The notes below the pieces were generated by a model, which did no database searches, was not told where the DNA came from, and saw only the letters and a list, made by a program, of their open reading frames with translations. Of a stretch of DNA of 25,296 nucleotides, positions 1-6,576 are shown piece by piece; position 1 is the first letter of the stretch; each line of letters begins with the position of its first letter. The position numbers were made by a program, and so were the translations under genes. Source of the DNA: a virus. The DNA is taken from positions 1 to 25,296 of IMG/VR virus record IMGVR_UViG_3300025151_000274. The stretch is one strand, 5' to 3'.

Positions 1-56
1 CCATTTATGTAGGCTATTACCAATTGTGATAGTAAATACCTTGATACTGTTTGCAT
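1..56 (-). CDS. Possible 5' end of a late (structural?) gene, cut by the left edge
   Basis: On the minus strand an ATG at 56 opens a frame that stays open to the window edge (begins MQTVSRYLLS). It lies about 17 bases downstream of a perfect T4-type late promoter (73-80), giving a leader of roughly 10 nt. A competing ATG at 63 in another frame is also open to the edge, so the frame is not certain. No good Shine-Dalgarno sequence is visible for either. That this is a late structural gene is inference from the promoter only; the fragment is too short to classify. Confidence 0.3.
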   Translation of the reverse strand, partial: MQTVSRYLLSQLVIAYIN

Positions 57-72
57 AATACATATTTAACAG

Positions 73-80
73 TATTTATA
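73..80 (-). promoter_or_regulatory. T4-type late promoter, TATAAATA, reading left
   Basis: The plus strand reads TATTTATA here, so the minus strand carries an exact match to the T4 late promoter octamer TATAAATA (context CTATAAATAC). In T4 such boxes are read by host RNA polymerase carrying gp55 and gp33 bound to the gp45 clamp, and need no -35 element. It is the only exact copy I found in the window. It points away from all genes here except the partial frame at the left edge, and marks a boundary between late genes to the left and early/middle genes to the right. Confidence 0.55.
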
Positions 81-88
81 GATATAGA

Positions 89-463
89 ATGAACGAAATT
101 TTTAACACACTCAGGGATAAGTTTCCCTTTCTAAGCCTCATAAGAAAAGGCGATTTAGAGTATGTTGGCATCGTGCAGAACGAAGACACCAATGTGATCA
201 GTTTTTATGATTATGGTAGGCTGATGTTACCACAAGATAAGATGAAGTTTCTCAAGTGTGGGGAAATTTGGTGGCATGAGTCAAATCGTAAACTGCCGAT
301 CAATATATTCCTAAAAGGTGATTTCCGTTATTTCAGAACTGCTTTAGTAACATTAAATTCTAAAGATGTGGAGATAGTGCATGGACCAACTGTGAAACTG
401 TCTGATATTTCAAAGAAGCGAGTAAAACGTAGAACAATCCAATTAGTACGAAGACCTGTTTAA
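89..463 (+). CDS. Conserved-type hypothetical protein, 124 aa
   Basis: This 124-residue basic protein (C-terminal KKRVKRR cluster near residue 110) has no catalytic motif I recognise. The sequence looks like a compact globular domain with several aromatics (FYDYG near residue 40, IWWHESNR near 60). From memory, proteins with similar FYDYG and WWxESNR elements occur as hypotheticals in marine T4-like phages; no function is known to me. It stands alone on the plus strand, starts 9 bp from a minus-strand late promoter, and its TAA stop (461-463) shares the palindrome TTAA with the stop of the convergent 51-aa ORF. No convincing Shine-Dalgarno sequence precedes the ATG. Confidence 0.75.
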   Translation: MNEIFNTLRDKFPFLSLIRKGDLEYVGIVQNEDTNVISFYDYGRLMLPQDKMKFLKCGEIWWHESNRKLPINIFLKGDFRYFRTALVTLNSKDVEIVHGPTVKLSDISKKRVKRRTIQLVRRPV

Positions 464-615
464 TTTTCTTTCTTTTCAGGAAGTATGGCACCTGTTGTAA
501 GATAGTGTTGTGTTAACGGACTATCTGGCTGATAACCATATGGTTCCTTTTTAGAAGAAGTGGATTTTTTAATACGTTTTTTTCTTGAAGTTTTTTTATT
601 TCTTTGATGGTGCAT
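460..615 (-). CDS. Small Lys-rich protein, 51 aa
   Basis: An ATG at 615 opens a 52-codon frame that ends at TAA 460-462. The N-terminal half is very basic (NKKTSRKKRIKK), the C-terminal half is a polar, Pro/Tyr-containing segment (EPYGYQPDSP). It overlaps the end of the DnaE-like gene by 20 bp, the same packing style as the neighbouring genes, and its stop overlaps the stop of the convergent plus-strand gene. It fills what would otherwise be the only gap of more than 100 bp in this operon. An alternative is that it is reached by a +1 frameshift from the DnaE-like gene as a basic C-terminal extension, because the two frames overlap in an A-rich stretch. Function unknown. Confidence 0.55.
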   Translation of the reverse strand: MHHQRNKKTSRKKRIKKSTSSKKEPYGYQPDSPLTQHYLTTGAILPEKKEN

Positions 616-1186
616 CAAAACTATATTTAGCTCTACTCATCAAATTCATCTGAACAACAATTGCCTGAGCATACGCAACAGCGTGTGATTTCTTAAAGAA
701 GTAACTGCCATCTGTTGGTCTTGTCCATACTTCTTTCATTATATCAGTCCAGTCCTTGTACATCAGTCCTCTTTTAGCAGGACGTATTATGGCCAACACA
801 GCCGCAAGTTGTTCTATAGTTCGTGGTTCTAGTTTGGACACTATGTTGAAATGACCATTTAGATGAAAAAGGTTTTCAACTACTTTTGGATCTTTTAACA
901 TATCCCAATCAGGTTCCTGGATCATCAGTTCCACAAGTTCTTGTTCTGATTTAACATCCTTGTAGATGTTTACATTAAGACAATCTATTTTGAAGTAACC
1001 CCTGTCCTCCGCCTGTTTGTAATCTAAACTTGCGTGTCCAGTCACAGGATGTTCAGGCACAGCATGGAAGTATACTCCTGTCTTGTGCTTCTCACTCTTG
1101 CCGTCTTTGATCATGGAAGCAGGTGTGTGTTTGAAAAGTTTTAATGTGTTATCTCTATCAAAGAAATCTATGTCTACGTCAGGCAT
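596..1186 (-). CDS. Miniature DnaE-like (DNA polymerase III alpha) protein, 196 aa
   Basis: The protein begins with PDVDIDF at residues 2-8, matching the PDxDxDF palm motif of bacterial DnaE that carries two catalytic aspartates. Residues 63-71 (GYFKIDCLN) match the DnaE segment around the third catalytic Asp (GLVKFDFLG), here Asp68. IIRPAKRGLM (133-142) resembles the DnaE (L/Y)RPGPxxSGM element, and FFKKSHAVAYA (163-173) matches FNKSHAVAYG. So scattered DnaE landmarks appear in the right order in about 200 residues, against about 1100 in real DnaE; the PHP domain, most of the fingers, the beta-binding and OB domains are absent. The start overlaps the upstream stop as TAATG. Whether it polymerises, binds nucleotide, or acts as a decoy or regulator is not known. 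The DnaE relationship is strong by motif order; the function is inference. Confidence 0.8.
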   Translation of the reverse strand: MPDVDIDFFDRDNTLKLFKHTPASMIKDGKSEKHKTGVYFHAVPEHPVTGHASLDYKQAEDRGYFKIDCLNVNIYKDVKSEQELVELMIQEPDWDMLKDPKVVENLFHLNGHFNIVSKLEPRTIEQLAAVLAIIRPAKRGLMYKDWTDIMKEVWTRPTDGSYFFKKSHAVAYAQAIVVQMNLMSRAKYSFDAPSKK

Positions 1187-1419
1187 TAGTGTACACTCCC
1201 TTTGTCTTTCTCTGAGTGTTGTATCATCTTATCACGTGATCCTGGTTGCAACACCTCTAACACATCAAGAAGTTTTCTGTAACCTTCTGTTTTTATTATT
1301 TCTTTGTCAACTTTTGGCATTATAACTCTTCCTATTGATCCGTCCTCTTTGATTATCACTGCACAATCTCCTTCATCAAACTCTAAGTTATCTGAAACTT
1401 CTAAATCGATCTTAGACAA
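1186..1419 (-). CDS. Small acidic hypothetical protein, 77 aa, TTG start
   Basis: The reading frame starts at TTG (1419), and this unusual start is well supported by the strongest Shine-Dalgarno sequence seen in the window (AAAGGAGG, 1434-1427), six bases upstream. The product is acidic in its N-terminal half (NLEFDEGD) with a beta-rich look (CAVIIKEDGSIGRVIMP, residues 19-35) and a helical C-terminal half. It overlaps the upstream gene by 8 bp and the DnaE-like gene downstream as TAATG, so translation of the three is probably coupled. I do not recognise a family; a partner role for the DnaE-like protein is possible only by context. Confidence 0.75.
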   Translation of the reverse strand: MSKIDLEVSDNLEFDEGDCAVIIKEDGSIGRVIMPKVDKEIIKTEGYRKLLDVLEVLQPGSRDKMIQHSEKDKGSVH

Positions 1420-2095
1420 TCTTGGCCTCCTTTGCTGTGTCCTGCACCAACATATGATCGGCAGGATAGCTCTTCAGTTTAGATGGCCAGAAACTTGGGT
1501 TGATAAATCTTTCTATCATTTGTAATTGTTCGTCGTTAAATGATTTTAACATCCTTTTGCCTGCGTTGCAACCTAACAACAGCCATGGACTTATCTTACC
1601 TTGCTGAATGTGTTGAACGGCTCTATTTGTGTTGACCAATCTAAAGTAATCACTCCATTGTGCATTTTGTTCTGTGGCCCAGTCCATCATTGTTGCAATA
1701 CTTCTTTGCAGTGCCGCCTCAACAGGTTCAGTCTTGACTGCCTCTATAAGATATGTTTCATACAAATCATCTCTTGCCCAATGATCTAGTTTTATTTTTG
1801 ATCTTAGGACAAAGTCAATGTATTTGTCTGGGTACAAAGGATCGATATGCATGATGTATCTACCAAACTTAACAAAAGCATTGTAGTATGCACTTTTCAC
1901 AAAGTCGTCATATGTCTTAGGTTTACTGTTGTGTTGATGTATCTGATAGAATCGCTGAAACACCATGAATGCGTTTACTACCCATTTTTCGTCACGTTGT
2001 AAGTAACGTCTTTTAGGTTCGCACAAATGAACTTGTAGTGTTCTTGCTTTTGCAAATTCTTTGCCACAGTATGTGCATTTATTTGTTGATGCCAT
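1412..2095 (-). CDS. Zinc-finger-containing hypothetical protein, 227 aa
   Basis: The N terminus holds a C2HC-type finger: Cys7-x2-Cys10, followed by His23 and Cys25 (CTYCGKEF, then LQVHLCEP). The rest (residues 35-220) is predicted mostly alpha-helical by eye, with many aromatics and no catalytic motif that I recognise. It overlaps the upstream gene by 17 bp and the downstream one by 8 bp, within the uvsW operon. The finger and the replication/recombination context suggest nucleic-acid binding, but this is inference. I believe similar proteins are annotated as hypothetical in marine T4-like phages. Confidence 0.75.
   Translation of the reverse strand: MASTNKCTYCGKEFAKARTLQVHLCEPKRRYLQRDEKWVVNAFMVFQRFYQIHQHNSKPKTYDDFVKSAYYNAFVKFGRYIMHIDPLYPDKYIDFVLRSKIKLDHWARDDLYETYLIEAVKTEPVEAALQRSIATMMDWATEQNAQWSDYFRLVNTNRAVQHIQQGKISPWLLLGCNAGKRMLKSFNDEQLQMIERFINPSFWPSKLKSYPADHMLVQDTAKEAKIV
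1427..1434 (-). promoter_or_regulatory. Perfect Shine-Dalgarno deciding a TTG start
   Basis: On the minus strand the sequence AAAGGAGG ends six bases before TTG at 1419. It lies inside the 3' end of the upstream gene. Most genes in this window have weak or no Shine-Dalgarno sequence, so this one stands out and supports the TTG start. Confidence 0.65.
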
Positions 2096-2531
2096 GTGCT
2101 TCTAGTAACTCCTCTAATTCTCGGTCAGTGATGACTTTGTCAAGTGTCTCCAAATCCGATTCTTTCCAGGTTGGATAAATTTGTTGTAGTTGTTTCAAAC
2201 TCTTGTTGGGAACTCTCTTCATTGGTTTTATCCATGGATGAAACTGTTGCTGTAATGTTCCACACATTGCGGTCAGTATCCATAATAATTTTTTATGTTT
2301 GCCAAGTGTAAAGCAATGTTTGTTAACACATTCATTTACCATTTCTACGTAGTGTTCCACGAAGAATGGATCTTTCGATGAACAACCAGAAACATATCTC
2401 ATCAACATGTATGGCGAGTACAAAGATTTTTCTTTGTCGTCGATCCTATCGAAATAGTCTTTGTTTCGAAAGTCTACTGCTTTCAATCCATTTCTCAGAT
2501 CAAAAAATTTTCTATTTTTTTCTGCTGGCAT
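2079..2531 (-). CDS. Possible gp62-like clamp-loader small subunit, 150 aa
   Basis: T4 gp62 and its marine-phage relatives have a short all-helical domain containing a (D/E)Y(S/V)xFMxxxALS-type motif, an Asn-containing helix, a KW-type segment and a C-terminal helix. Here SLYSPYMLMRYVSG (residues 36-49), FVEHYVEMVNE (57-67), HPWIKP (98-103) and a C-terminal pair of helices with DRELEELLEAHG follow the same order. Length is 150 aa against 187 for T4 gp62. The match is by pattern only, and no gp44 or gp45 gene lies in this window, so it could instead be a diverged homolog or an unrelated helical protein. It overlaps the genes on both sides (20 and 17 bp). Confidence 0.45.
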   Translation of the reverse strand: MPAEKNRKFFDLRNGLKAVDFRNKDYFDRIDDKEKSLYSPYMLMRYVSGCSSKDPFFVEHYVEMVNECVNKHCFTLGKHKKLLWILTAMCGTLQQQFHPWIKPMKRVPNKSLKQLQQIYPTWKESDLETLDKVITDRELEELLEAHGINK

Positions 2532-2754
2532 ATTTTAATCCAAACATTGTACAGTCCTTTGCTGTAACAAAAGTTAATTTTATTTTATTGTGCATGTGTT
2601 GTAAACCTGTTAGTTTCTTGTTAAGTTTTTGTTTTTGTAACCAATCAAAGAAATCCATAGCCCATTCTCCTTGATCCATCCAGACAGCAATCTTGTCGCT
2701 TGTAAGCATTATTGGTGCGTCAATTTTGATTGTTCTTCTACCAGACGGAGCCAT
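2512..2754 (-). CDS. Small basic hypothetical protein, 80 aa
   Basis: An 80-residue basic protein (ends YASRKK) with no motif I can name. A Trp-rich middle (VWMDQGEWAMDFFDWLQ, residues 24-40) looks like an amphipathic helix, followed by a beta-like stretch (NKIKLTFVTAKD). It overlaps the upstream gene by 17 bp and the downstream gene by 20 bp, which strongly supports that it is translated. Position in the uvsW operon suggests a replication or recombination accessory role, by context only. Confidence 0.7.
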   Translation of the reverse strand: MAPSGRRTIKIDAPIMLTSDKIAVWMDQGEWAMDFFDWLQKQKLNKKLTGLQHMHNKIKLTFVTAKDCTMFGLKYASRKK

Positions 2755-3241
2755 AGTCTACCTGTTCGCATTGACGAGATATGTCCTTAACAAAGTAAGC
2801 ACACACAGGATTACGTCCGTCGGTCAAAGGCACCGCCAGCATTTGTCCTGTTTTAATTTTAGGAAAGTACCATTTTACTTCTGTGTAGATGTCTACAACA
2901 TCTATAGGTAAAAAGTCAGGCTTAGGACTAGACAATGGATTGAACGTGAATGCGTCAAATCCTCTGTCGTTTAAACTTGTGATCGGTAGTACATGCATCT
3001 CGGATTGTCCTGCTTCTCCTATCAGCATCTTCCAATCCAACGGCATTTTAATTTTATGATTGCCAATCTCCAACACCGCCGCTGGTGAATTAAAACTCTC
3101 TAAGAATATTAAGGGTATGTAAAAGAAGTCAGGATTGGCAGGATCTGAATTATCCAAGACCGCAAATCGCAGTTTCTCATCAACCCATTCCGGAATTTTT
3201 TCCAGGGTGTATGTTTTATCATCAAGTGTAAGGATTTTCAT
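2738..3241 (-). CDS. Conserved-type hypothetical protein after uvsW, 167 aa
   Basis: This 167-residue protein overlaps the 3' end of uvsW by 20 bp. Its C-terminal half holds the distinctive run LPITSLNDRGFDAF (residues 85-98), VKWYFPKIKTGQMLAVPL (122-139) and CAYFVKDISRQCE (147-159). From memory these segments recur in hypothetical proteins of large T4-type phages, but I know of no assigned function. It appears to be a soluble mixed alpha/beta protein without signal peptide or membrane segment. Its coupling to uvsW suggests a role in recombination or replication. Confidence 0.75.
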   Translation of the reverse strand: MKILTLDDKTYTLEKIPEWVDEKLRFAVLDNSDPANPDFFYIPLIFLESFNSPAAVLEIGNHKIKMPLDWKMLIGEAGQSEMHVLPITSLNDRGFDAFTFNPLSSPKPDFLPIDVVDIYTEVKWYFPKIKTGQMLAVPLTDGRNPVCAYFVKDISRQCEQVDYGSVW

Positions 3242-4685
3242 AATTTATCTTTTCTATATTATACGGATAATTTGCCTCTTTGTAAAACTTTTTCCTTGCA
3301 CCTAAATGTCTTTTTGCAAATTTGCAACTGCTGGTAATGTCCCATATTTGTACACTGTCTTTGTCTTCTGCTTTTCGTATTCCACGTCCGATACTTTGGA
3401 TTACCCTTACAAAAGACTTTCCAGGCTCTATAAGGACAAGATTAAAAATCCTAGGAATATTAATGCCAACAGCGGCAACTCCATATGTGGCAATAATAAC
3501 TTTATTCGTTGCAGTAGATATTTCATCGTATTGTTCCTTTCTATCCATGTTTTTTGTTGACCCTGAAACAAAGACTGAGTCCTTAATCTTCTTTTCTAAA
3601 AGTTCTCCTGCGGAGATCCTGTCTACTAGTATCAGGGTGTTTCCTGAAGTCGCAATGTCTTTTATCGTATTTGCTATCCAGGACATTCTTGTAGTGTCTG
3701 TAGTCAGCCACTTTAGTTCTTCCGCATAGGTCTTGAACTGTGGATGATCCTGTGTCTGCAGAACATTTACATGACAGTTTGCTAGTACACCTTTGTCTTG
3801 TAGTTCGCTTGCCTGTATCCTGTTTGCCACTTCACCTATGCTACATTTCAATCCCATGAATTCATAATCTGCTTTTGGTACAGTGCCCGTCAGCCCCCAT
3901 CTTATTCCGCAGTGTGCGAATGGGCCAGTCAATAATCGCTTCAAGACATCTGCTTTGGCCATGTGTACTTCATCTATAATGATAGTGTTTATTCCCTCAC
4001 AAAATTCTTTGAACTCTGTGCTGTGTTCGTTTTTTGCTTTCTTTTCAAGCACGTTCAAACTTTGCCATGTTGCTATTGTGTTATACCTTCCTACTTCTTT
4101 ACGGTCACCGTAGTACACGCCTGTGTCTAAGTTACAAGCAAGAAAGTCTTCTTCCGTTTGTGTCACAAGGCTCTTATTTGGCACAATGGTCATGGTCCTT
4201 CCGTATGGCTCAACCAGTTGGCAAAGTGCCGCAGTGATAATTGTCTTTCCTGCTCCTGTGGCTATCTCCTGTATGCTTTGCGGGTTCTCGATAAATTTAT
4301 TGATTGTCTCAACTTGATAATCTCTTAGTTCAATTGGCTGTCCTGCACACGGATGATTGCTTGGCCATTTGATGTGCGACATGTAATTTTTATCCACCGC
4401 TTTGAATTCATAATCGTGTTTTTCTCTTTGATCTTCGACGTCTATGTAAACTCCTCCCTCGTCTAGTATTGGTATGATTTGGTCAACGAGGTTAAGATAC
4501 GTAGTACCACCTAAGCCAAAGAAACTGACCTTACCGTCCCATCTTCCTAACTTTACCGCCGGGAGATGTCTTGCGTAAGGTATTTCGTATTTGAATTTAT
4601 TGGATAATCTTTTCCTCCATTCGAGAGATAGGTTCTCAAATTTTACATTCACTTCATCTTTTATTACTAATTTACAACTGCTCAT
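3222..4685 (-). CDS. uvsW: UvsW-type superfamily 2 DNA helicase, 487 aa
   Basis: In T4, UvsW is a 3'-5' SF2 helicase that unwinds R-loops and branch-migrates recombination intermediates, moving replication from origin-dependent to recombination-dependent initiation. This protein (487 aa; T4 503 aa) has an N-terminal UvsW-type domain (about 1-110), a Q-motif region (ELRDYQ, 119-124), Walker A GAGKT (144-148), the DEVH box (238-241), motif III LTGT (265-268), and C-terminal RecA-like motifs ending in QSIGRGIRKA (motif VI). It starts 1 bp after the 452-aa gene and its 3' end overlaps the 167-aa gene by 20 bp. Full length with all main motifs present. Confidence 0.93.
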   Translation of the reverse strand: MSSCKLVIKDEVNVKFENLSLEWRKRLSNKFKYEIPYARHLPAVKLGRWDGKVSFFGLGGTTYLNLVDQIIPILDEGGVYIDVEDQREKHDYEFKAVDKNYMSHIKWPSNHPCAGQPIELRDYQVETINKFIENPQSIQEIATGAGKTIITAALCQLVEPYGRTMTIVPNKSLVTQTEEDFLACNLDTGVYYGDRKEVGRYNTIATWQSLNVLEKKAKNEHSTEFKEFCEGINTIIIDEVHMAKADVLKRLLTGPFAHCGIRWGLTGTVPKADYEFMGLKCSIGEVANRIQASELQDKGVLANCHVNVLQTQDHPQFKTYAEELKWLTTDTTRMSWIANTIKDIATSGNTLILVDRISAGELLEKKIKDSVFVSGSTKNMDRKEQYDEISTATNKVIIATYGVAAVGINIPRIFNLVLIEPGKSFVRVIQSIGRGIRKAEDKDSVQIWDITSSCKFAKRHLGARKKFYKEANYPYNIEKINYENPYT

Positions 4686-4686
4686 T

Positions 4687-6045
4687 TTAAAGTTTTACTA
4701 CAATATGATCGTGCCAATCCCAACTGCTTGGTCTATGATCATTATAATACAACTTTTTTGGAAGATTTTCAAGAAGTCTTTTTAGATTGTCAGTGCCTGT
4801 GGCATAATAACCACCTCCAAGGGCAACCAGCGATGCTTTTGGTTTTATTTTACTTTTTATAAGAGCCCTTGGTATTCTGTTTCTAACAAATATGATTTTG
4901 GTATTTTCAGATATTAATTTAAACTGTTTACTCATTTGATGTAACTCATATAAATTTTCAAAGAACTCGTGTGACTTTTGGTTATCTAGAAGATATGTTC
5001 TGTCGCTGTGATGACGATCAATATCTTTTTTGAAGATAGGTTCCTTTACATCAAACCCCCAAGAGCAATCTTTTAAAATATCTATACCATGTAATTTAAA
5101 AGCGTTCATCCATTCCCAGAATTCTTTAACATCTGCCTCCATGTGTATATCTCCACTTACTGGTATGATGAGTGGAAAACAATCAAGTTCTTTCAACCCT
5201 CTCACAACATCGTTCTTGCTGTACGCTTTTGAATCTATCCATAATTTGTGATAATGATTGTGTGCAATCTTCCTTCCAATTTCTGTTTCTGCTGGCACAT
5301 TAAGACCGTTAGTCGGAATACTAAAATTTTTTAAACTATCTATCTGTTTGATTAATTTCAAAGGTTTGATGTATTTTTCCCAATACTCTTGTAACGACTC
5401 TGGAGCATTTTGCAATACAATTTCTCCTCCTATCATTGTGGCTGTTGGCTGTTTGTGTGTAATGATATTTTGTTTAATTAATTCATAATCATCTAACAAG
5501 GATTCGTCGACAAATTTAAAATCATACCTTACGGCAATCAAAGTTAGATAATAAGCAGTAACATCTGTGTGTAAGAAAGTCCACTTCTTGGCCTCACCGT
5601 CATATTGACTGTATCCTGCTGGCATATCTCTTTTGTCTTTTAAACATCTTATCAACTGAATTACTTTTTTGTTGTATGGGAAACGCATTTCTATCCTATC
5701 AACATTATCCTCTCCTGTGTATTTTTCTATGCTTTTGTCAAAACTGATTACCCTGAATTCGTCCTCGTATACTGGATTGTCTAGCAATCCTTTGATGTCC
5801 ATGCCATATGCTTGAAACTTTGTAAGGTACCTTTTTAAAATTACCAATGCTAATCTGGCCTGCTTCTCAGTCCACGGATACTGTGACTCTGCCAGTGACT
5901 TCACGGTTTCATGATCTTTTGGGTGCGGCTTAATTACGCCTGTATTTCCTATCATTGACGGATTTGCCCAAAAATAATCATTATATGCTAGTATTTTAAG
6001 GGCTTCGTTAACTGTTTTTGGCAAATCTGTGTGCATATTGTCCAT
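4687..6045 (-). CDS. Unknown protein with HARP-like segment, 452 aa, upstream of uvsW
   Basis: First gene of the operon that includes uvsW, behind a good sigma70-type promoter. Residues about 120-175 (MRFPYNKK, then AKKWTFLHTD, then YYLTLIAVRYDFKFVD) have the pattern of HARP-like domains, which in SMARCAL1-type annealing helicases bind DNA: hydrophobic-K-x-x-L followed by a KKW-F strand. The remaining 275 residues contain alternating alpha/beta segments (IIFVRNRIPRALI near 397, SLVALGGGYYATG near 417) but I see no Walker A or DExH box, so if it derives from a helicase the motor is lost. A working pair with UvsW is plausible from the 1-bp spacing. The HARP assignment is a by-eye inference. Confidence 0.7.
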   Translation of the reverse strand: MDNMHTDLPKTVNEALKILAYNDYFWANPSMIGNTGVIKPHPKDHETVKSLAESQYPWTEKQARLALVILKRYLTKFQAYGMDIKGLLDNPVYEDEFRVISFDKSIEKYTGEDNVDRIEMRFPYNKKVIQLIRCLKDKRDMPAGYSQYDGEAKKWTFLHTDVTAYYLTLIAVRYDFKFVDESLLDDYELIKQNIITHKQPTATMIGGEIVLQNAPESLQEYWEKYIKPLKLIKQIDSLKNFSIPTNGLNVPAETEIGRKIAHNHYHKLWIDSKAYSKNDVVRGLKELDCFPLIIPVSGDIHMEADVKEFWEWMNAFKLHGIDILKDCSWGFDVKEPIFKKDIDRHHSDRTYLLDNQKSHEFFENLYELHQMSKQFKLISENTKIIFVRNRIPRALIKSKIKPKASLVALGGGYYATGTDNLKRLLENLPKKLYYNDHRPSSWDWHDHIVVKL

Positions 6046-6069
6046 GGTATTTTAGATAATTATTAATAT

Positions 6070-6097
6070 AGTATAACATAATTGGTAAAATAGTCAA
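6070..6097 (-). promoter_or_regulatory. Sigma70-type early promoter for the 452-aa/uvsW operon
   Basis: On the minus strand TTGACT (6097-6092) is separated by 16 bp from TATACT (6075-6070); each hexamer matches the consensus at five of six positions. Transcription would start near 6063, about 18 nt before the ATG at 6045, and would read leftward through uvsW. The -35 together with the next bases (TTGACTATT) is identical to that upstream of the uvsX operon. The rest of the 54-bp divergent gap is AT-rich; I see only a weak candidate for the plus-strand SprT gene (TAAAT near 6086). Confidence 0.6.
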
Positions 6098-6099
6098 CC

Positions 6100-6576
6100 A
6101 TGAAAAAAACAAAAAATAAAAAGGTAAATGTAAGGAAACAACTTAAAATTAAGTTAGAAAATACTCTTACCAGACACAAGAATAAAATTGGTTATAAGCC
6201 AACATCAGATCAGGCATATCAGTGGTTCAGGGTAATAAACAGAGGCTTGTTCAATGGCAGATTACCGATGGTTGAAATACAAGTCAAGAAATTGCACAAG
6301 GACTGGGGTAGATGTGTTGCCAATTGGGACAATAGAAAAACTCCTAAAGGAAAGTTCGACCAGAGGGTTATTCCTTATCATATCGATGTTGAATACTATA
6401 TTGAATTACATTGTAAGTTTCCAACATGGAAAGATTTTATTGAAACTTTAGCACACGAAATGGTACATCTGTATCAAATGGCTTGGATAAAAGATCCATA
6501 CGCTAACCACAATTCAAATTTCTATGCTTGGAAAAATAAATTTAAATTGGCTGGCCTCGGCCTATCAAGGTGTTAA
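6100..6576 (+). CDS. SprT-like zinc metallopeptidase, 158 aa
   Basis: SprT-family proteins (eukaryotic SPRTN/Spartan, bacterial SprT) are HExxH metalloproteases; SPRTN cuts DNA-protein crosslinks at forks. Here HEMVH is at residues 119-123, with the likely third ligand His137 in a NHNSNFYAW segment that matches the family H-x3-F-x2-W pattern. The first 35 residues are strongly basic, which would suit DNA binding. The typical C-terminal zinc-binding finger is absent, as is usual for phage versions. It is a lone plus-strand gene, divergent from the uvsW operon and overlapping the next convergent gene by 12 bp. A role in clearing proteins from phage DNA is inference. Confidence 0.8.
   Translation: MKKTKNKKVNVRKQLKIKLENTLTRHKNKIGYKPTSDQAYQWFRVINRGLFNGRLPMVEIQVKKLHKDWGRCVANWDNRKTPKGKFDQRVIPYHIDVEYYIELHCKFPTWKDFIETLAHEMVHLYQMAWIKDPYANHNSNFYAWKNKFKLAGLGLSRC

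Noticed and set aside
596-1186. Recent pseudogene of a full-length host dnaE
   Set aside because: The landmarks are in one clean frame with short, even spacing, good start context and coupled neighbours; flanking DNA shows no DnaE remnants.
3322-3729. 135-codon open frame on the plus strand inside uvsW
   Set aside because: Antisense to the well-conserved helicase C-terminal domain; composition follows the uvsW codons, and no start signal or family features are seen.
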